From Kingdonia uniflora (taxonomy: Eukaryota > Streptophyta > Magnoliopsida > Ranunculales > Circaeasteraceae), in the NCBI GenBank assembly GCA_014058105.1, contig JACGCM010002568.1, positions 1,054,001 to 1,118,000 on the forward strand: a stretch of DNA of 64,000 nucleotides, in the 5' to 3' direction. The notes under the pieces were generated by a model. The model did no database searches, had not been told where the DNA came from, and saw only the letters and a list, made by a program, of their open reading frames with translations. Shown here one piece after another: positions 1 to 9,759 of the stretch (position 1 is its first letter; each line of letters begins with the position of its first letter). The translations under genes were made by a program, and so were the position numbers.

Positions 1-1757
1 GTTTAAGGAGTAAGATCGCGAAGAATGATTTAATCTTTCTTCTAAACACCTGAAGGTCACAAAACCTCAGTGTTGCCAAACCTACAGTGAATCAGCGAAT
101 GACAGATGGACTCACTGGTGGTCCCAGATAACAAACAACAATGTTCAAACCCATATTCTGCCTACACCAGACGCAATGCTAAGCACGCAAGGTACAAGAC
201 TTCTAGAGGTAGAATATAATTCAAAATCAAACATTTGGATAGTTCATGTGCAACCACATTCATATTAGGATATTAGTACCCACTATGTAAGTGTTATAGT
301 ACATTTAAGGCTTTTTTTCCCATTAAAAGATGTAATAAGACATAGAGACACAGGTTAGGGGGGAAATTGAGCTCTGAAACATCCTTCTGACAGGAAAAGT
401 AAAATATAACCCCTTTGCTTTAAGATTAGAAACAAAAGGCAAAAGGGACAGCATCAAAAAGAAACCCTTTTCAGGAGACTCTTATCGGGATGATTGTTGT
501 TGGTTTTGGACTGTTGGCTTTGTTGTTTTCTTCCTTTTTGAATGGTCATCATTTGCTTGGTTCTTTGTGCTTGTTGTAATTTCAATTTTTAAGCACTGAA
601 AACTTTAAGTGCTCAAAAGCGAATCATGGAATACCAATGTGGTACCAAATAATTGTGAGAACGAACAACCACACAACTTAAATGAGAAGAGGTAGTGCAT
701 GATCAATAGACTCCTCTAGAATCCAAGAAAGCAAGAGAATCAACTCCACATCCATATGCTTTCCGCTCAAGCCATTTTTAGTCAATGTGCATCCCCAACA
801 TAACCAAAGAATATAAACAAACAAAAAACATGTAATTTTTCTGAATGTCGTTTCCCAAACCATGCCATCTGCAAAACCCACATAACAATACTCCTTGTCT
901 TCACTCCTTGCCCTAGAAAATGCCAACAAAACAAATGCACTAAAGTGAATACAAAGCTATAGCTATGACACCCTACCCGAGCAGGTGTCCTGGAGAGGTG
1001 CCTAACCCAATACAGGTGATGGTTGCATCAGTGGTCTAGTACCACACTAGTTAAGATCCTTCCAGACGGAAAGGTCCTTAATTTAGATCTCATTCCAAGG
1101 TCTTTTAAGGAAAAATCTTGCGTAGAGTGGATCGTGACAATAACATTATTTGCCCACTTCTTACTATAACAAAACCCTCCCGATCCTCAATAACAACTAA
1201 AAATTCGTGTGCTACATCAAGTCAATAGGATCAACTGTTTAACCACACTAATCTCTTTAAAATTGTAGATCCCAGACAACTATATTCCCAGACATATAAA
1301 ACTCCACATTCTCACCTTAAACTCACATTAAAAGGGAACACCTTTACTAAGTACATTTTATCCCACAAAGCATCCAACACATAACTTAACTCCACCGTAA
1401 ATTAAATCAAGATGTCAGTGATCAAGCTTCATATGCTAAACCCCTCCTAAGTTCTACCAACATTTAGCCTGTTAACTACCTAAATTCGAACGCCAACATT
1501 TCTCCGCTTAACTCAAACAAACCGCTCCCCATTTAAAATAATAAAGCTTCCAACACTCACTCTCTGACACTAGTGCTAACACAATAAGATATCCCCTTCT
1601 ATTGTATTGGCAATTCTCTATTAAAACAAAGCTAGTGTCAGTAACCCATTTATCATCTACTGTGTTAGAGACCTAATTTGCATCAAATTGTCACATAAAT
1701 CAAACGGGAGAATCGTTAAATCCTAAAATAAAAGAAGGAAGAAAAAGAATAAAAAAA
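1..1757. other. Mostly non-coding stretch; possible minus-strand exon at 678-868
   Basis: I see no recognisable gene or repeat in most of this AT-rich stretch. On the minus strand, 678-929 is open for 83 codons and contains a hydrophobic run rich in F, L, V, I and W. A candidate splice acceptor (GGGTTTTGCAG) ends at 869, so 868 down to 678 could be a downstream exon of the minus-strand gene whose first exon lies at 1781-1865. That link is inference only; the ORF could equally be chance. Confidence 0.25.
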
Positions 1758-1780
1758 CTAATTGAAAAATAGAGGGTTAC

Positions 1781-1865
1781 CAGTAGTGATCGAAACAGCA
1801 GCTAAGGATGTCGCCATTGAAATCAAGCAAGTTGTAGTGAAAGAAATGCTATTACGTGTATCCAT
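1781..1865 (-). CDS. First coding exon of an unrecognised minus-strand gene
   Basis: On the minus strand an ATG at 1865-1863 opens a 28-codon reading frame starting MDTRNSISF and ending in SLAAVSITT. It runs into a good 5' splice donor (CTACTG then GTAACC) at 1781/1780. The peptide has a mildly hydrophobic, S/T-rich N-terminus that would suit a signal peptide or first membrane segment. I do not recognise the family. The frame is also open upstream of this ATG to 1949, so the start could be earlier; I prefer the ATG at 1865 because the longer part overlaps AT-rich leader-like sequence. A Helitron terminus begins at 1953, about 90 bp upstream, so the native promoter is probably displaced. Further exons would lie at lower coordinates; 678-868 is one candidate. 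Confidence 0.4.
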
Positions 1866-1952
1866 AACGTGATAAAACGATATCGAAAAGAATATGTGTA
1901 CTAGTGTGAATTCACACGTGTTTTGCTTAGTATGTAGTTGTGAAAACATTTT

Positions 1953-2100
1953 TCTCTCTATTAAAACAGCACAGTGTTTTTGCCACTTGGGACAAGTTTG
2001 TCCTTATGTCTAGAGATAAAGAGGGGTCGTGATTCGTTGTAGATGCCTCGAGAATAACACATGGAGGGGCAATTTTGGGATTTCATGTTTGTCCTTATCT
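1953..2100 (+). mobile_element. Helitron 5' terminus, first copy
   Basis: The sequence begins TCTCTCTATTAAAACAG, which matches the TC...TATTAAAA start typical of plant Helitrons. The next ~120 bp (landmarks: CTTGGGACAAG, CTAGAGATAAAGAGGGG, GCCTCGAG, GGAGGGGCA) are collinear with 27797-27925, the terminus of the helicase-bearing copy, with scattered substitutions. I could not place the 3' end (a hairpin followed by CTRR), so the extent is a minimum. 2100-2640 is AT-rich with nothing recognisable and may be the rest of a non-autonomous copy. Confidence 0.6.
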
Positions 2101-2648
2101 TCTATCCGGTTGTGTGAGTTGTAGAGGAAAAGGTTTTGAACTAAAAATAAATTTATATAATACGAATTACAAGATCCACTTAAACTGAATGAAATCTTCA
2201 TATGTACAAAAAACTATGTTCAATTTAATTTCTCAATATGGACTTTGCAATTTTCTTAAGATTGATGGGCACGAATCTTAATATACGCAAAACATTACAT
2301 TAGACAGTAATCCATGAATTCCTGCAAAATCCCTATATGCACTAATCCATTGTAAAATTTAAAATTTACATAGGCCAGCAATACGAGAAAATAAAATAAA
2401 TTTTAGTTATATAGTATTTAACAAGGGAAAATTGCAGATTTTTCAAACTTATAGCACCACTAACCTTTTTCAAATGTTTGCAATTGATAAATATGTTTTA
2501 TGTAAATAGCGCCCCAAGTTGTGTTCCAGTTTTTACTTAGTGTAAATCTTATTTAATTTCTTTTCATATTGAATGAAGTTTAAATATTCGCATATATTAA
2601 TTTTGTACAGTAAGAAGATTTTTATTTTGGAGTAGACTCATTCATAAC

Positions 2649-3081
2649 ATGAAGGTGGGCAAGACCTGCTTTCCTAACCCTCAAACTAATCCTTGGCTTC
2701 TATACTCTCATGGGCACTGCACCAAAAACCACACATTCTTTAGCATATGCAAAAACCAATTTTACGACAAAAGAATACCAGAGATGCGTCAAAAGTATAT
2801 TTGTAATTGTTCTTACGGATGGTTAATGATGGGGAGTTATTCGTCAGATGACATTATACTGTTGAATCTGAAGTCAATGAAAAAGATCCAACTACCATCC
2901 ACAAAATTATCTGATTATGATAATTGCATCCTTACATTACCCCTAAATGATCCTAATAATCTCGAGTTGTGTTCTTTCATAGAAATATGCCTAGAGTTAT
3001 TTTTTGCCGACCAAGTGATAGAACTTGGAGTGTGCAAAATTATGTTACGGAGGATGAATTAATTGAGTACGCCGCAAGTGT
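2649..3081 (+). pseudogene. KIB1/DUF295-like beta-propeller gene, 5' part, interrupted
   Basis: The ORF starting at 2649 matches the plant DUF295 (KIB1-4 beta-propeller) family, often fused to an F-box. Seen are PWLLYS, an HTFFSIC element, YDKRIPEMRQKYI, CSYGWLMM and LLNLKSMKKIQLP, in the family's usual order. Near 3000 the frame must shift by one to continue as VIFCRPSDRTWSVQNYV and DELIEYAASV, so there is a frameshift. Coding similarity then stops at the solo LTR that starts at 3082, and resumes after 5558. No F-box is visible upstream, so the copy is also 5'-truncated or its first exon is elsewhere. Family identity is fairly secure; function of this copy is probably lost. Confidence 0.72.
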
Positions 3082-3313
3082 TGTGACCCGTTTTTATTTA
3101 TTTATTTATTAGTATTTATCCATTTTTTGCATCTATTCCTATCCTTTTAGCATCTGCATATATTACTTTACATTAAGCTTCTGCATACATTCATGTTGCC
3201 TTATATATTCCGCATATATTCCTTCTATCCATTATGCATCTATTTTATTCCTTTTGGGCAGGCTTTTGGGGTTAGATTCTTTTTCTGCGTTTTTGGTGTT
3301 TCGGTAGTTATTA

Positions 3314-3336
3314 GGGGGGGGGGGGGGGGGGGGGGG
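3314..3336 (+). repeat. Homopolymer G tract (23 nt)
   Basis: An uninterrupted run of 23 G lies within the solo LTR. Its exact length may be uncertain in any assembly. Confidence 0.9.
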
Positions 3337-3474
3337 TTGTGTTGAGGTTTTGGGATCTCGTGGTTGGGTTGGTGGAGTCGTTGTTGTTGTTTGTGGTGGT
3401 GGTAATGTTTGTGTGTGGGTTGTTTCTATGTTTGGGTGTTCGTGTGGATCTAGGAGGATTTGGGATTTTTCAGT

Positions 3475-3760
3475 AGTCGTTCGAACGAGGTTCATATTCA
3501 TTCGAACGAGCTAACTTGTCTCCTGGAACTTGGCCCAAGATCCCTTAGTCGTTCGAACGACTTCCTTGTCCATTCACACGACCCTGTTCTTGTTTGAACG
3601 ACCTATCGAACGTTTTGACATTTCTCCTGGAGTGTTGGCTCAAGTGAATGTCCTCGTTCGAACGACCTTTCGAACGATTGTTGTATTTCTTGGGTTTCTT
3701 TCCTTTTTGTCTTTAGTCGTTCGAATGACTTTAGCATTCGTTTGAACGACCTTCGTATTC
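3475..3760 (+). repeat. Array of GTTCGAAC palindromes in the LTR U3
   Basis: About ten copies or near-copies of the palindromic core CGTTCGAACGA occur in 285 bp (for example near 3478, 3500, 3549, 3591, 3604, 3656, 3669, 3718 and 3739), mostly upstream of the LTR splice donor. Related TGTTCGAACA motifs cluster at the equivalent place in the minus-strand LTRs (around 48430-48550, 51250-51330, 57100-57210 and 63130-63220). A role as transcription-factor sites is inference. Confidence 0.75.
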
Positions 3761-5558
3761 CTTGTTTTATTTTGTCTTTCTTCTCTTTTCTTTTGGGTTG
3801 TTATTTTGGAATCCTCTCTCTCACTCTCTCTTCCCCAAATTCAAATCCAATCTATTCCCTCGCTCGCCGATTCCTCGTCGTAATCTTCGCCTTTATCCTT
3901 GGTGAGTAATTTTCCTATTCATTTATGTTATTTTCGTCTGATTAGAGATTGGGTTGATTTCTAGAGTTTGGGTTATTGATCGGTTTCCTAGATTGTTTGA
4001 TTAATTGTTGTTACAATTGTCTGTTATAGCTTGTCCTATATTCTGTTAGCCGAATCACTAATTTTGGGTTTTGGAGTTTCGGTTTTAGTTTTGTCAGGAC
4101 TCTAGATTATTATCAGGCGAGTCCCCTTCATTTATAAATTCCTCTACTAGTTAATCAATGCTGATTAAAGTAGTACTCTGTGTAGAAAGGTGCATGTGAT
4201 TTAGTTATGGTATGATATTATATTTCTCAATTTAAATTGTTAACCTATAAGTTGTTAGTGTAGTATTTCTCATAGCTGTGTTCTTGTTGATGGTTTCGGT
4301 CTTCTAGAGACTGATGTAGGTTAGATGTGGTGACGGTTAGGTTGCTGTCTCATCTAGGTTTAGATGGTACAACTGAGTCGCTGTTCATTTTATTTTAGGA
4401 TTGTTTGTCACGCTCTTATGTAGGTGGTCATCCTATGTGTGATGCCGGGTTTACGGTTGTTGTGTTGTGATCCTTGGGATCTATTGTATCTTTTAATCAT
4501 GTAAAACTCTTTTAACTTAATGAGATCGGATACATAACACAACTCTACATTGGTTAACCTCCGATAGGATCGCAGGAGTCCTAGATCGGGTTAAAATAGT
4601 AGGTGAAGAACTGGCTGTGAACACTATCATACCTTTAATACCCATCCGGGAGTGTGGGAAGGTATGAGATAGTCTGAATCCGTGCTAGACTTATCCTCGG
4701 TGAGATTGAAATTCCTTGGAATGAAAATAAAGTTCGACGCTGGATCCATGGGTTGAAAATCCCAGAACACTTTGATCAAGTGAGTATCCACTAGCTTGGT
4801 CGAGCTTGATAAAAATCGTACCCATTGTATCCACTTAACAAATCTCTTTAAGATAAACATGCTAGCGGTTGATCAACCAATATTATAATAGAATCGTGAA
4901 CATGTTTTAAAACATTTAAGCATACATAATTTGGGATAATTGTGGGATTATCCTAGTTCATCATGTCATATCATATCATCATCACTTATCACTATTCTTT
5001 TCTTTAAACTCCTATCTCTATTCTTCTGTTTCTTATAACTTTTTATCTGGATCATAATCACTTAGTTTACTATTCTTTTACTTTAAAACTTTCTCTATCT
5101 CATTTACCTCACCCTCTTCTTTGCACCTGTTATATTAGAAGGTTATTTAGCTTTGTTGGGATTTAGTGAGCTGTGGTTTGCTCACTCTCATATTTTCCCC
5201 CCTTTCAGAGGTTGAGTAGCTTGGATTGCTGTGAGCTTCTGCCTGATTGGAGCCAGCTTTACTGCTGCAGATCCTTTTTTAGTTTAGACATTCTTGTATG
5301 TGATCTCAGCATATGTCGCTATATTTTATTCGAGATATTGTATTATGTTTTCAGTCTGATATGTATATATATTATTTGTTTCTGCTTTATTATTCCTTCT
5401 TTACTCTGATGATTATTACTTTAAGTGAATGACTGAGCTTGAGATTGTCTATGGTTCAGTTGTTCGTGGGGAGAATCAGTGGATTCCCCGACCTGCACAG
5501 CTTTGAATCTAGTAATTGGTCAAGCTTACCGATTATTAGATTTTGGGGTGTGATAGCA

Positions 5559-6065
5559 AGTGTGTCAAGGAAAGATTTATGGAACTTTATTGAACTTTAA
5601 GTATCTCGTGGTGTTTGATTTCATTCCAGTAATGATGATAACAAAATTAAAAATAAGTAAACCATGTAGTCTTGTCTATGCTGGTACAGGGTTGCAGACA
5701 TACTTACTGGAATCTAACGATGAAATCTATTATGTTATCTAGGGTTACCTAGGAGTAGATTCCACAGAAGTATGTGTTATTTAAGTTTTAAAGTTGGACA
5801 TCACTACAAAGGTTTGGAGGGACGTCGAAAGCTTGGGCGATCATGCATTTTTTTTATCTACACGCTACGGCTTTTCTTACTCAACAAATGAATCTGGCAT
5901 AAAAGGAAACTCCATTTATTACACCGAATAGAAAGACGAGTACCTTTGCGTATATGACATGAAAGATACATGCACCTCAAGTTTAACCCCTCTTCCCAAA
6001 GGTAAAATAGATCGTAATCTATATTTTGAACTCAAATAAGCATTTTCACCTGTAGCTGAATTAAA
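5559..6065 (+). pseudogene. KIB1/DUF295-like beta-propeller gene, 3' part
   Basis: After the solo LTR the DUF295-like coding sequence continues: LQTYLLESNDEIYYVI, then KVWRDVESLGDHAFFLS, the family's GIKGNSIYYTE element, and YLCVYDMKD. These are the usual C-terminal blades in order. The frame is broken by in-frame stops (at 5742, again near 5783, after YYTE near 5929, and at 6037) and by short shifts. The part before the LTR (2649-3081) and this part together would make roughly the C-terminal two thirds of a family member. 6066-6218 shows no coding signal and is followed directly by the Tat retrotransposon. Confidence 0.68.
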
Positions 6066-6218
6066 ATGTGTATTTGTTGGATAATGCTCTTATTTAATTT
6101 TGTATTTATTGTTGTTGGTAATTGATATGCCCTACAATCTCAATTTTACCATAATTTGAAGGTTTTTCTTTTGATTTCCCTTGATTCAGCTGTGTTGCTC
6201 ATGTTTCTAAATGGCTCA

Positions 6219-7034
6219 TATAGGGAGCTAACTCCGTTTGGACGAGGAGTCGATCCTTACAAAGTAAACTCGACCCTCAATCAAAGGGAACAAGTAATCG
6301 GCCAATAATAAGATGAAACTAAAGGCAAATACTTGCGTAGAGGCCGGAATGTGACTCCCTACAACCTTTGATGAGGATTTTTAAGGCAGATTATATTACT
6401 GAAGATTAATTAAAGGGTTCGAGTACAGATTTTCTGGGTGGTCGAAGGTAAAAATGCAAAGACCGGAAGAGATTTTTCTAACCCCTTTCTGGGTTCCCCT
6501 CTCCTCTATTTATAGAAGCATAAAAAGCTAAGTCACCAGGTGTGGGTCCGGTTTACATGATTATGTTGTCAGAAAATCCTAGCGAGCGACGGACGCCGGT
6601 CTTGTCGGTACTGTTACTGTTACATTTATTGGTGATGGTTCTGAACGGCGCAGTGGTTGGGTTTGTCACTATAGATGCACAGGCCAATCAATGCGCTATC
6701 TTGTCTGATGAGGTAGTTGTCTGTCTTATCTTGCTTCGACCGCGTGATAGTGAGGTCGAAGGATACCTGCTGCTGGGACGTTAATTCATTCTCGAAGTTC
6801 TGTCCGGTGAGATGGTTGTCTGTCTTTTCGTACTTTGATCGTATGTAAATATGATCGAAGGATGCCTTCTGCAATGTACTGATCCGTTTTCAAAGTTCTG
6901 TCCGGTGTCGAAGGTTTGCCTCTGGGGGGTTTCTGAGGAGCCTTTTTTAGGGGTCGAGAGGGCTTTGATGTATTCAAGTAGGCTAAGAAGTGGGCTTCGG
7001 CTGTCTGTTCGAAGGCTACGAGTAGGCTACTACA
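6219..7034 (-). repeat. 3' LTR of the Tat element
   Basis: Direct copy of 18844-19659 with scattered substitutions. On the plus strand it begins TATAGGGAGC (the partner has TGTAGGGAGC, so the terminal G is mutated here) and ends GGCTACTACA. A minus-strand TATA box (CTATAAATAGAGG) lies at about 6503-6517. Confidence 0.92.
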
Positions 7035-7054
7035 TTTGCCCCCTCTCAGGGAAG
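7035..7054 (-). other. Polypurine tract of the Tat element
   Basis: Reading the minus strand, the purine-rich GAGAGGGGGCAAA directly abuts the inner edge of the 3' LTR, where plus-strand DNA synthesis is primed in LTR elements. Confidence 0.7.
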
Positions 7055-7202
7055 AGCTTCAAGCCTGGTGGTGAGTTGTTTGTTGAGAAAAACTGTTCGG
7101 TCTTAGAATCTGGGCAGTTTGACTGTCTTGTTTTTTGGGAAAGTAGTAAAAAGGGGTTTTCAAGGGATGCAGTTGGTTATTGGGTAATAAATACATTGAG
7201 GC

Positions 7203-7210
7203 TTATAAAT
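7203..7210 (+). promoter_or_regulatory. TATA box for small antisense ORF A
   Basis: CTTATAAATATGGG lies about 85 nt upstream of the ATG at 7292, followed by a C/T-rich leader. The same TATA-to-ATG spacing is seen at the paralogous ORF B (about 80 nt), which supports a real promoter. Confidence 0.5.
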
Positions 7211-7291
7211 ATGGGTTATTCTGGAGGTACGCTGCATCTTCTTTTATCTGCAATAGTTTTTTGCTCTATTCTCCATATTCTTATCATTTGG

Positions 7292-7630
7292 ATGGATACA
7301 ACGCCGAACACACACTACCAGAAGAGGATGGGGTTTTCTCGGGACCGTCGAGTGGGGCAAAAAATGGCAGAGCTACACGTGAAGTTTTTTGGCAAACATG
7401 ACCTGACCTGGGACATGCCAGACCTTGTAGAAGCAGGGCCTGAGGAGTTCATCAATGGCGACCCATATTCTTAGCTTTGGGAACAGTTGAGGTTTCAATT
7501 TACGACTGCTGAACGGCGCCATCTCTTTCTGATGACAGTAGCTGAAAGTCTTGTTTGTGCTGAGGAGATCATCAAGGAGCAAAATGTGGCGAACAGGTTG
7601 GGTCCTTCCGGTAGTAGGACTTTGGGTTGA
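7292..7630 (+). pseudogene. Small antisense ORF A of the Tat element
   Basis: The frame opens with ATG at 7292 (MDTTPNTHYQKRMGF), is interrupted by one TAG at 7472-7474, and continues to a TGA at 7630, about 112 codons in all. The core RRVGQKMAELHVKFFG followed by DMPDLVEAGP aligns without gaps to ORF B at 8202-8519 (RRIGEALLGLRRRFG, then EMPNLFEVEP): about 12 identities in 34 positions plus many conservative changes. A second shared stretch is VAESLVCAEE against FAEDIIDQED. It lies between the 3' LTR and the large accessory ORF, opposite in strand to gag-pol. I do not recognise the family and assign no function. The stop suggests decay in this copy. Confidence 0.55.
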
Positions 7631-8060
7631 GGGGGGAATGTTTTGAGTTTCTGTTTTGCTATGTTTGGGGGGGGGGTTGTTTCTATTATGTAGGGTCGAT
7701 AATATAAATATAATTTGTCTGCTGAATTTACTATTTGGAATGGACAGAGTATTTTCTTCGTACTTATATTGTGCAGACGAATGTAAGCGAATACTCTTAT
7801 AAGCGCGAAGTACAATGATGAGCTCGAAGGTAATGATAAATGAGGGTTTCTTGTTATTTGGTTATGATGGTAAGAATGAATTATAGTCGAAGGTACGATG
7901 AAATGCTGCTTTGTAATAAACGATGGTTGTGATGGTCGAATGCTCGATCAGGGTGATGTGCTCGAATAGAGGTCCTCAGGAATGAGTTTGTGTGCATGTA
8001 CCAAAAAATCAGTTACGTCTAGGAAGTTGGAGAGGTTGCATGTTGACTTTGCGAGGTTGG
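7631..8060 (+). other. Spacer between antisense ORFs A and B
   Basis: GT-rich sequence with repeated short TCGAAGGTA-like motifs and no supportable ORF. Probably the 3' region of transcript A and upstream region of transcript B. Confidence 0.4.
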
Positions 8061-8117
8061 AAATGAATGGTTGTCATTAATTTTGTTGCGGAAGAAGGAA
8101 AGTTGTGGTGGGTTTAT

Positions 8118-8128
8118 AAGTATAAAAA
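8118..8128 (+). promoter_or_regulatory. TATA box for small antisense ORF B
   Basis: TATAAGTATAAAAAGAGC (about 8114-8131) lies about 80 nt upstream of the ATG at 8202, followed by a C/T-rich leader like that of ORF A. Confidence 0.55.
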
Positions 8129-8201
8129 GAGCTGTTGTAGAGATTACTTCTCATCTTTCTGCATGTATTTCTTGTTGTTCTTCTTCATTGCTCGTATTGA
8201 C

Positions 8202-8519
8202 ATGGCGGCAGATATTCCCATTCAAGAGGACCCGGCTGCTACGAGAGTTAGGCGCATAGGGGAGGCTCTGCTGGGGCTGCGACGACGGTTTGGCCCGGAA
8301 GAGGACATTGACGTAGAAATGCCGAATCTTTTTGAGGTAGAACCCGGAGTTCTAATTCTTGAGATGTCATTCGCATACTGGTGGGGGATACTGCAGATGA
8401 TGAGGCCATTCCCTGTTTATCGGATATCCCTCCTCGAAGGCTTCGCAGAGGATATTATTGACCAGGAGGATGCAGATGCTGCAGCCGTTATCGAAGAGGA
8501 GCAGCCTGGTAATAACTAA
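8202..8519 (+). CDS. Small antisense ORF B of the Tat element (105 aa)
   Basis: I start this at 8202 (MAADIPIQEDPAATR) rather than the upstream ATG at 8067, because the TATA box at about 8120 lies between the two. The frame is uninterrupted to TAA at 8519. The protein is acidic at the C-terminus (DQEDADAAAVIEEEQPG) and contains RRIGEALLGLRRRFG and EMPNLFEVEP, which align gaplessly to ORF A (7292-7630). There is no signal peptide or obvious membrane segment. The pair looks like a tandem duplication that has diverged strongly while keeping a core, which argues that the protein was under constraint. No family recognised. It is read opposite to gag-pol, so its transcript would be antisense to the element's genomic RNA. 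Confidence 0.6.
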   Translation: MAADIPIQEDPAATRVRRIGEALLGLRRRFGPEEDIDVEMPNLFEVEPGVLILEMSFAYWWGILQMMRPFPVYRISLLEGFAEDIIDQEDADAAAVIEEEQPGNN

Positions 8520-9330
8520 GGTCCTCTGAGATGTGATTGCGTTGTTGTTTTCTTTCCTTTTGTTTCTGTTGTCTCTTGTTTGTTGTTTTGTAAGAGGGTT
8601 GAAATGTTAACTATTTTTTGAATGAAAAATGATTTATTTGAATAACTCGTATTTGTCGAACTGTGGATAATAGTGATAAAGTCTGATATGGAATGGATGA
8701 TATAGTTTGTCAAAATATGTAGTTTGTGTTGATCGACGATAAAAATGAGTTTGTCAAAGGGAGAAGTAAACTGTGGTAAATGCTGAAAAATTTATCTGCA
8801 GGCTTGAAGTTTTTGACTAGTCGAACTTACGATTGTATTTGGTCGAAGGTTTTAACCCTTTGAGTTAAGGAGCATACTGAATGTTGAAGGCCAATATATT
8901 AAAATAAATTTTGTTGAGGCTAGGTGCTGATGATTGTTCGAAGCGTGAAATGGTCGAGTATTCGAGTGCAGCAATATGTCAAAGATTTAGTTTGATTTGA
9001 TTAGCTGTCAGCAGCTCAAATGGCAGGTCGGTCAGACTGGTACGAACGCCTGGGGCAGTGTGCAAAAGGTAATGATGTTGTTTTTCTCGTATGATGGAAA
9101 AAAGGTAATGATTGGCTGCTTGGACTGGACTGTTTAGCTTCGAGTAAAGGAGAAATAGGGGTTCGAGAGCTTCGGGTTTTGCGAGTAGATGGTAGTAAGG
9201 GTGTTGTGCGCACGTGGGAAGTGTGAGGGGTAAAGTGGTCAAATGGCCTTGAAGCCAAAAAACCGGGGTAGTGGGGTCGTGGTAATGATAGTGGTGAGTA
9301 AATCGAGGCGGTTAAATTTTTTTAAAAGAT
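8520..9330 (+). other. Spacer upstream of the large antisense ORF
   Basis: No ORF I can support. Contains many TCGAA-type motifs also seen in the rest of the antisense module. Likely 3' region of ORF B and upstream promoter region for the large accessory ORF. Confidence 0.4.
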
Positions 9331-9340
9331 ATATATAAGT
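9331..9340 (+). promoter_or_regulatory. TATA box for the large antisense ORF
   Basis: AAGATATATATAAGTGAGAG is a canonical plant TATA context, with expected initiation near 9365. It precedes a splice donor (CACTG then GTAAGT) at 9472/9473. Confidence 0.55.
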
Positions 9341-9472
9341 GAGAGAAGAGTGATTACTGTGCTATTTTGTGGTGAAAATAAAAAAGATTGGGAGAAGAGA
9401 ACATACATTATTTCGAACGTGGGGGTTGCTGGTCTGATCTTGCTTGCTCGAGGAGAGGGCTGCTAACCACTG

Positions 9473-9752
9473 GTAAGTCACATGATCTTTGTCGTGTTTA
9501 TTCTATTTGAGGGGGTGGGTAGGAGACTTTGCATTTAGAGTGAAGAGGTTATTTTTGGGAGTATGGAGGCTTGGTAGAACTTGGTTTCGACCCAGTCAAA
9601 AATTTGGTGAGGGTTTTTGTTTTTTTTTTGGAGGAATTAATGTGTCTGATTTTTGCAGTAGGAGAAATATCTGGAGGGGATAGATGGGGTAAGGGTGATA
9701 GACACGGGATTGTTGAGTTTTCCACCCTAATGTCGTGCCTCTTCTTCTGTAG
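9473..9752 (+). other. 5'-leader intron of the large antisense ORF
   Basis: A strong donor (CACTG then GTAAGTCAC) at 9473 and acceptor (CTTCTTCTGTAG) ending at 9752 bracket 280 bp. The first ATG after the acceptor, at 9760, starts the coding frame. Confidence 0.5.
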
Positions 9753-9759
9753 GCAAAAA

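Larger units (their letters stand above)
3082..5558 (+). repeat. Solo LTR of a Tekay-type Ty3/gypsy element (2,477 bp)
   Basis: The block begins TGTGACCCG and ends GTGTGATAGCA, and is flanked by the 5-bp duplication AGTGT at 3077-3081 and 5559-5563. Its last ~120 bp are the reverse complement of 46526-46640, the outer end of the complete LTR of the composite element on the right, and its first bases match the other end (TGAAATGACCCG). No gag or pol lies inside, so it is a solo LTR left by recombination between two LTRs. A strong 5' splice donor (CCTTG then GTGAGTAA) near 3899 corresponds to a donor in the other LTRs. Orientation is opposite to the composite. Confidence 0.85.

Noticed and set aside
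3232..3501. Proline-rich minus-strand ORF in the solo LTR
   Set aside because: It is the complement of GT-rich LTR sequence including the G tract; low complexity with no family resemblance.
6542..7100. Overlapping ORFs on both strands at the left LTR
   Set aside because: They repeat in the right LTR (19227-19701) and are LTR sequence, not genes.
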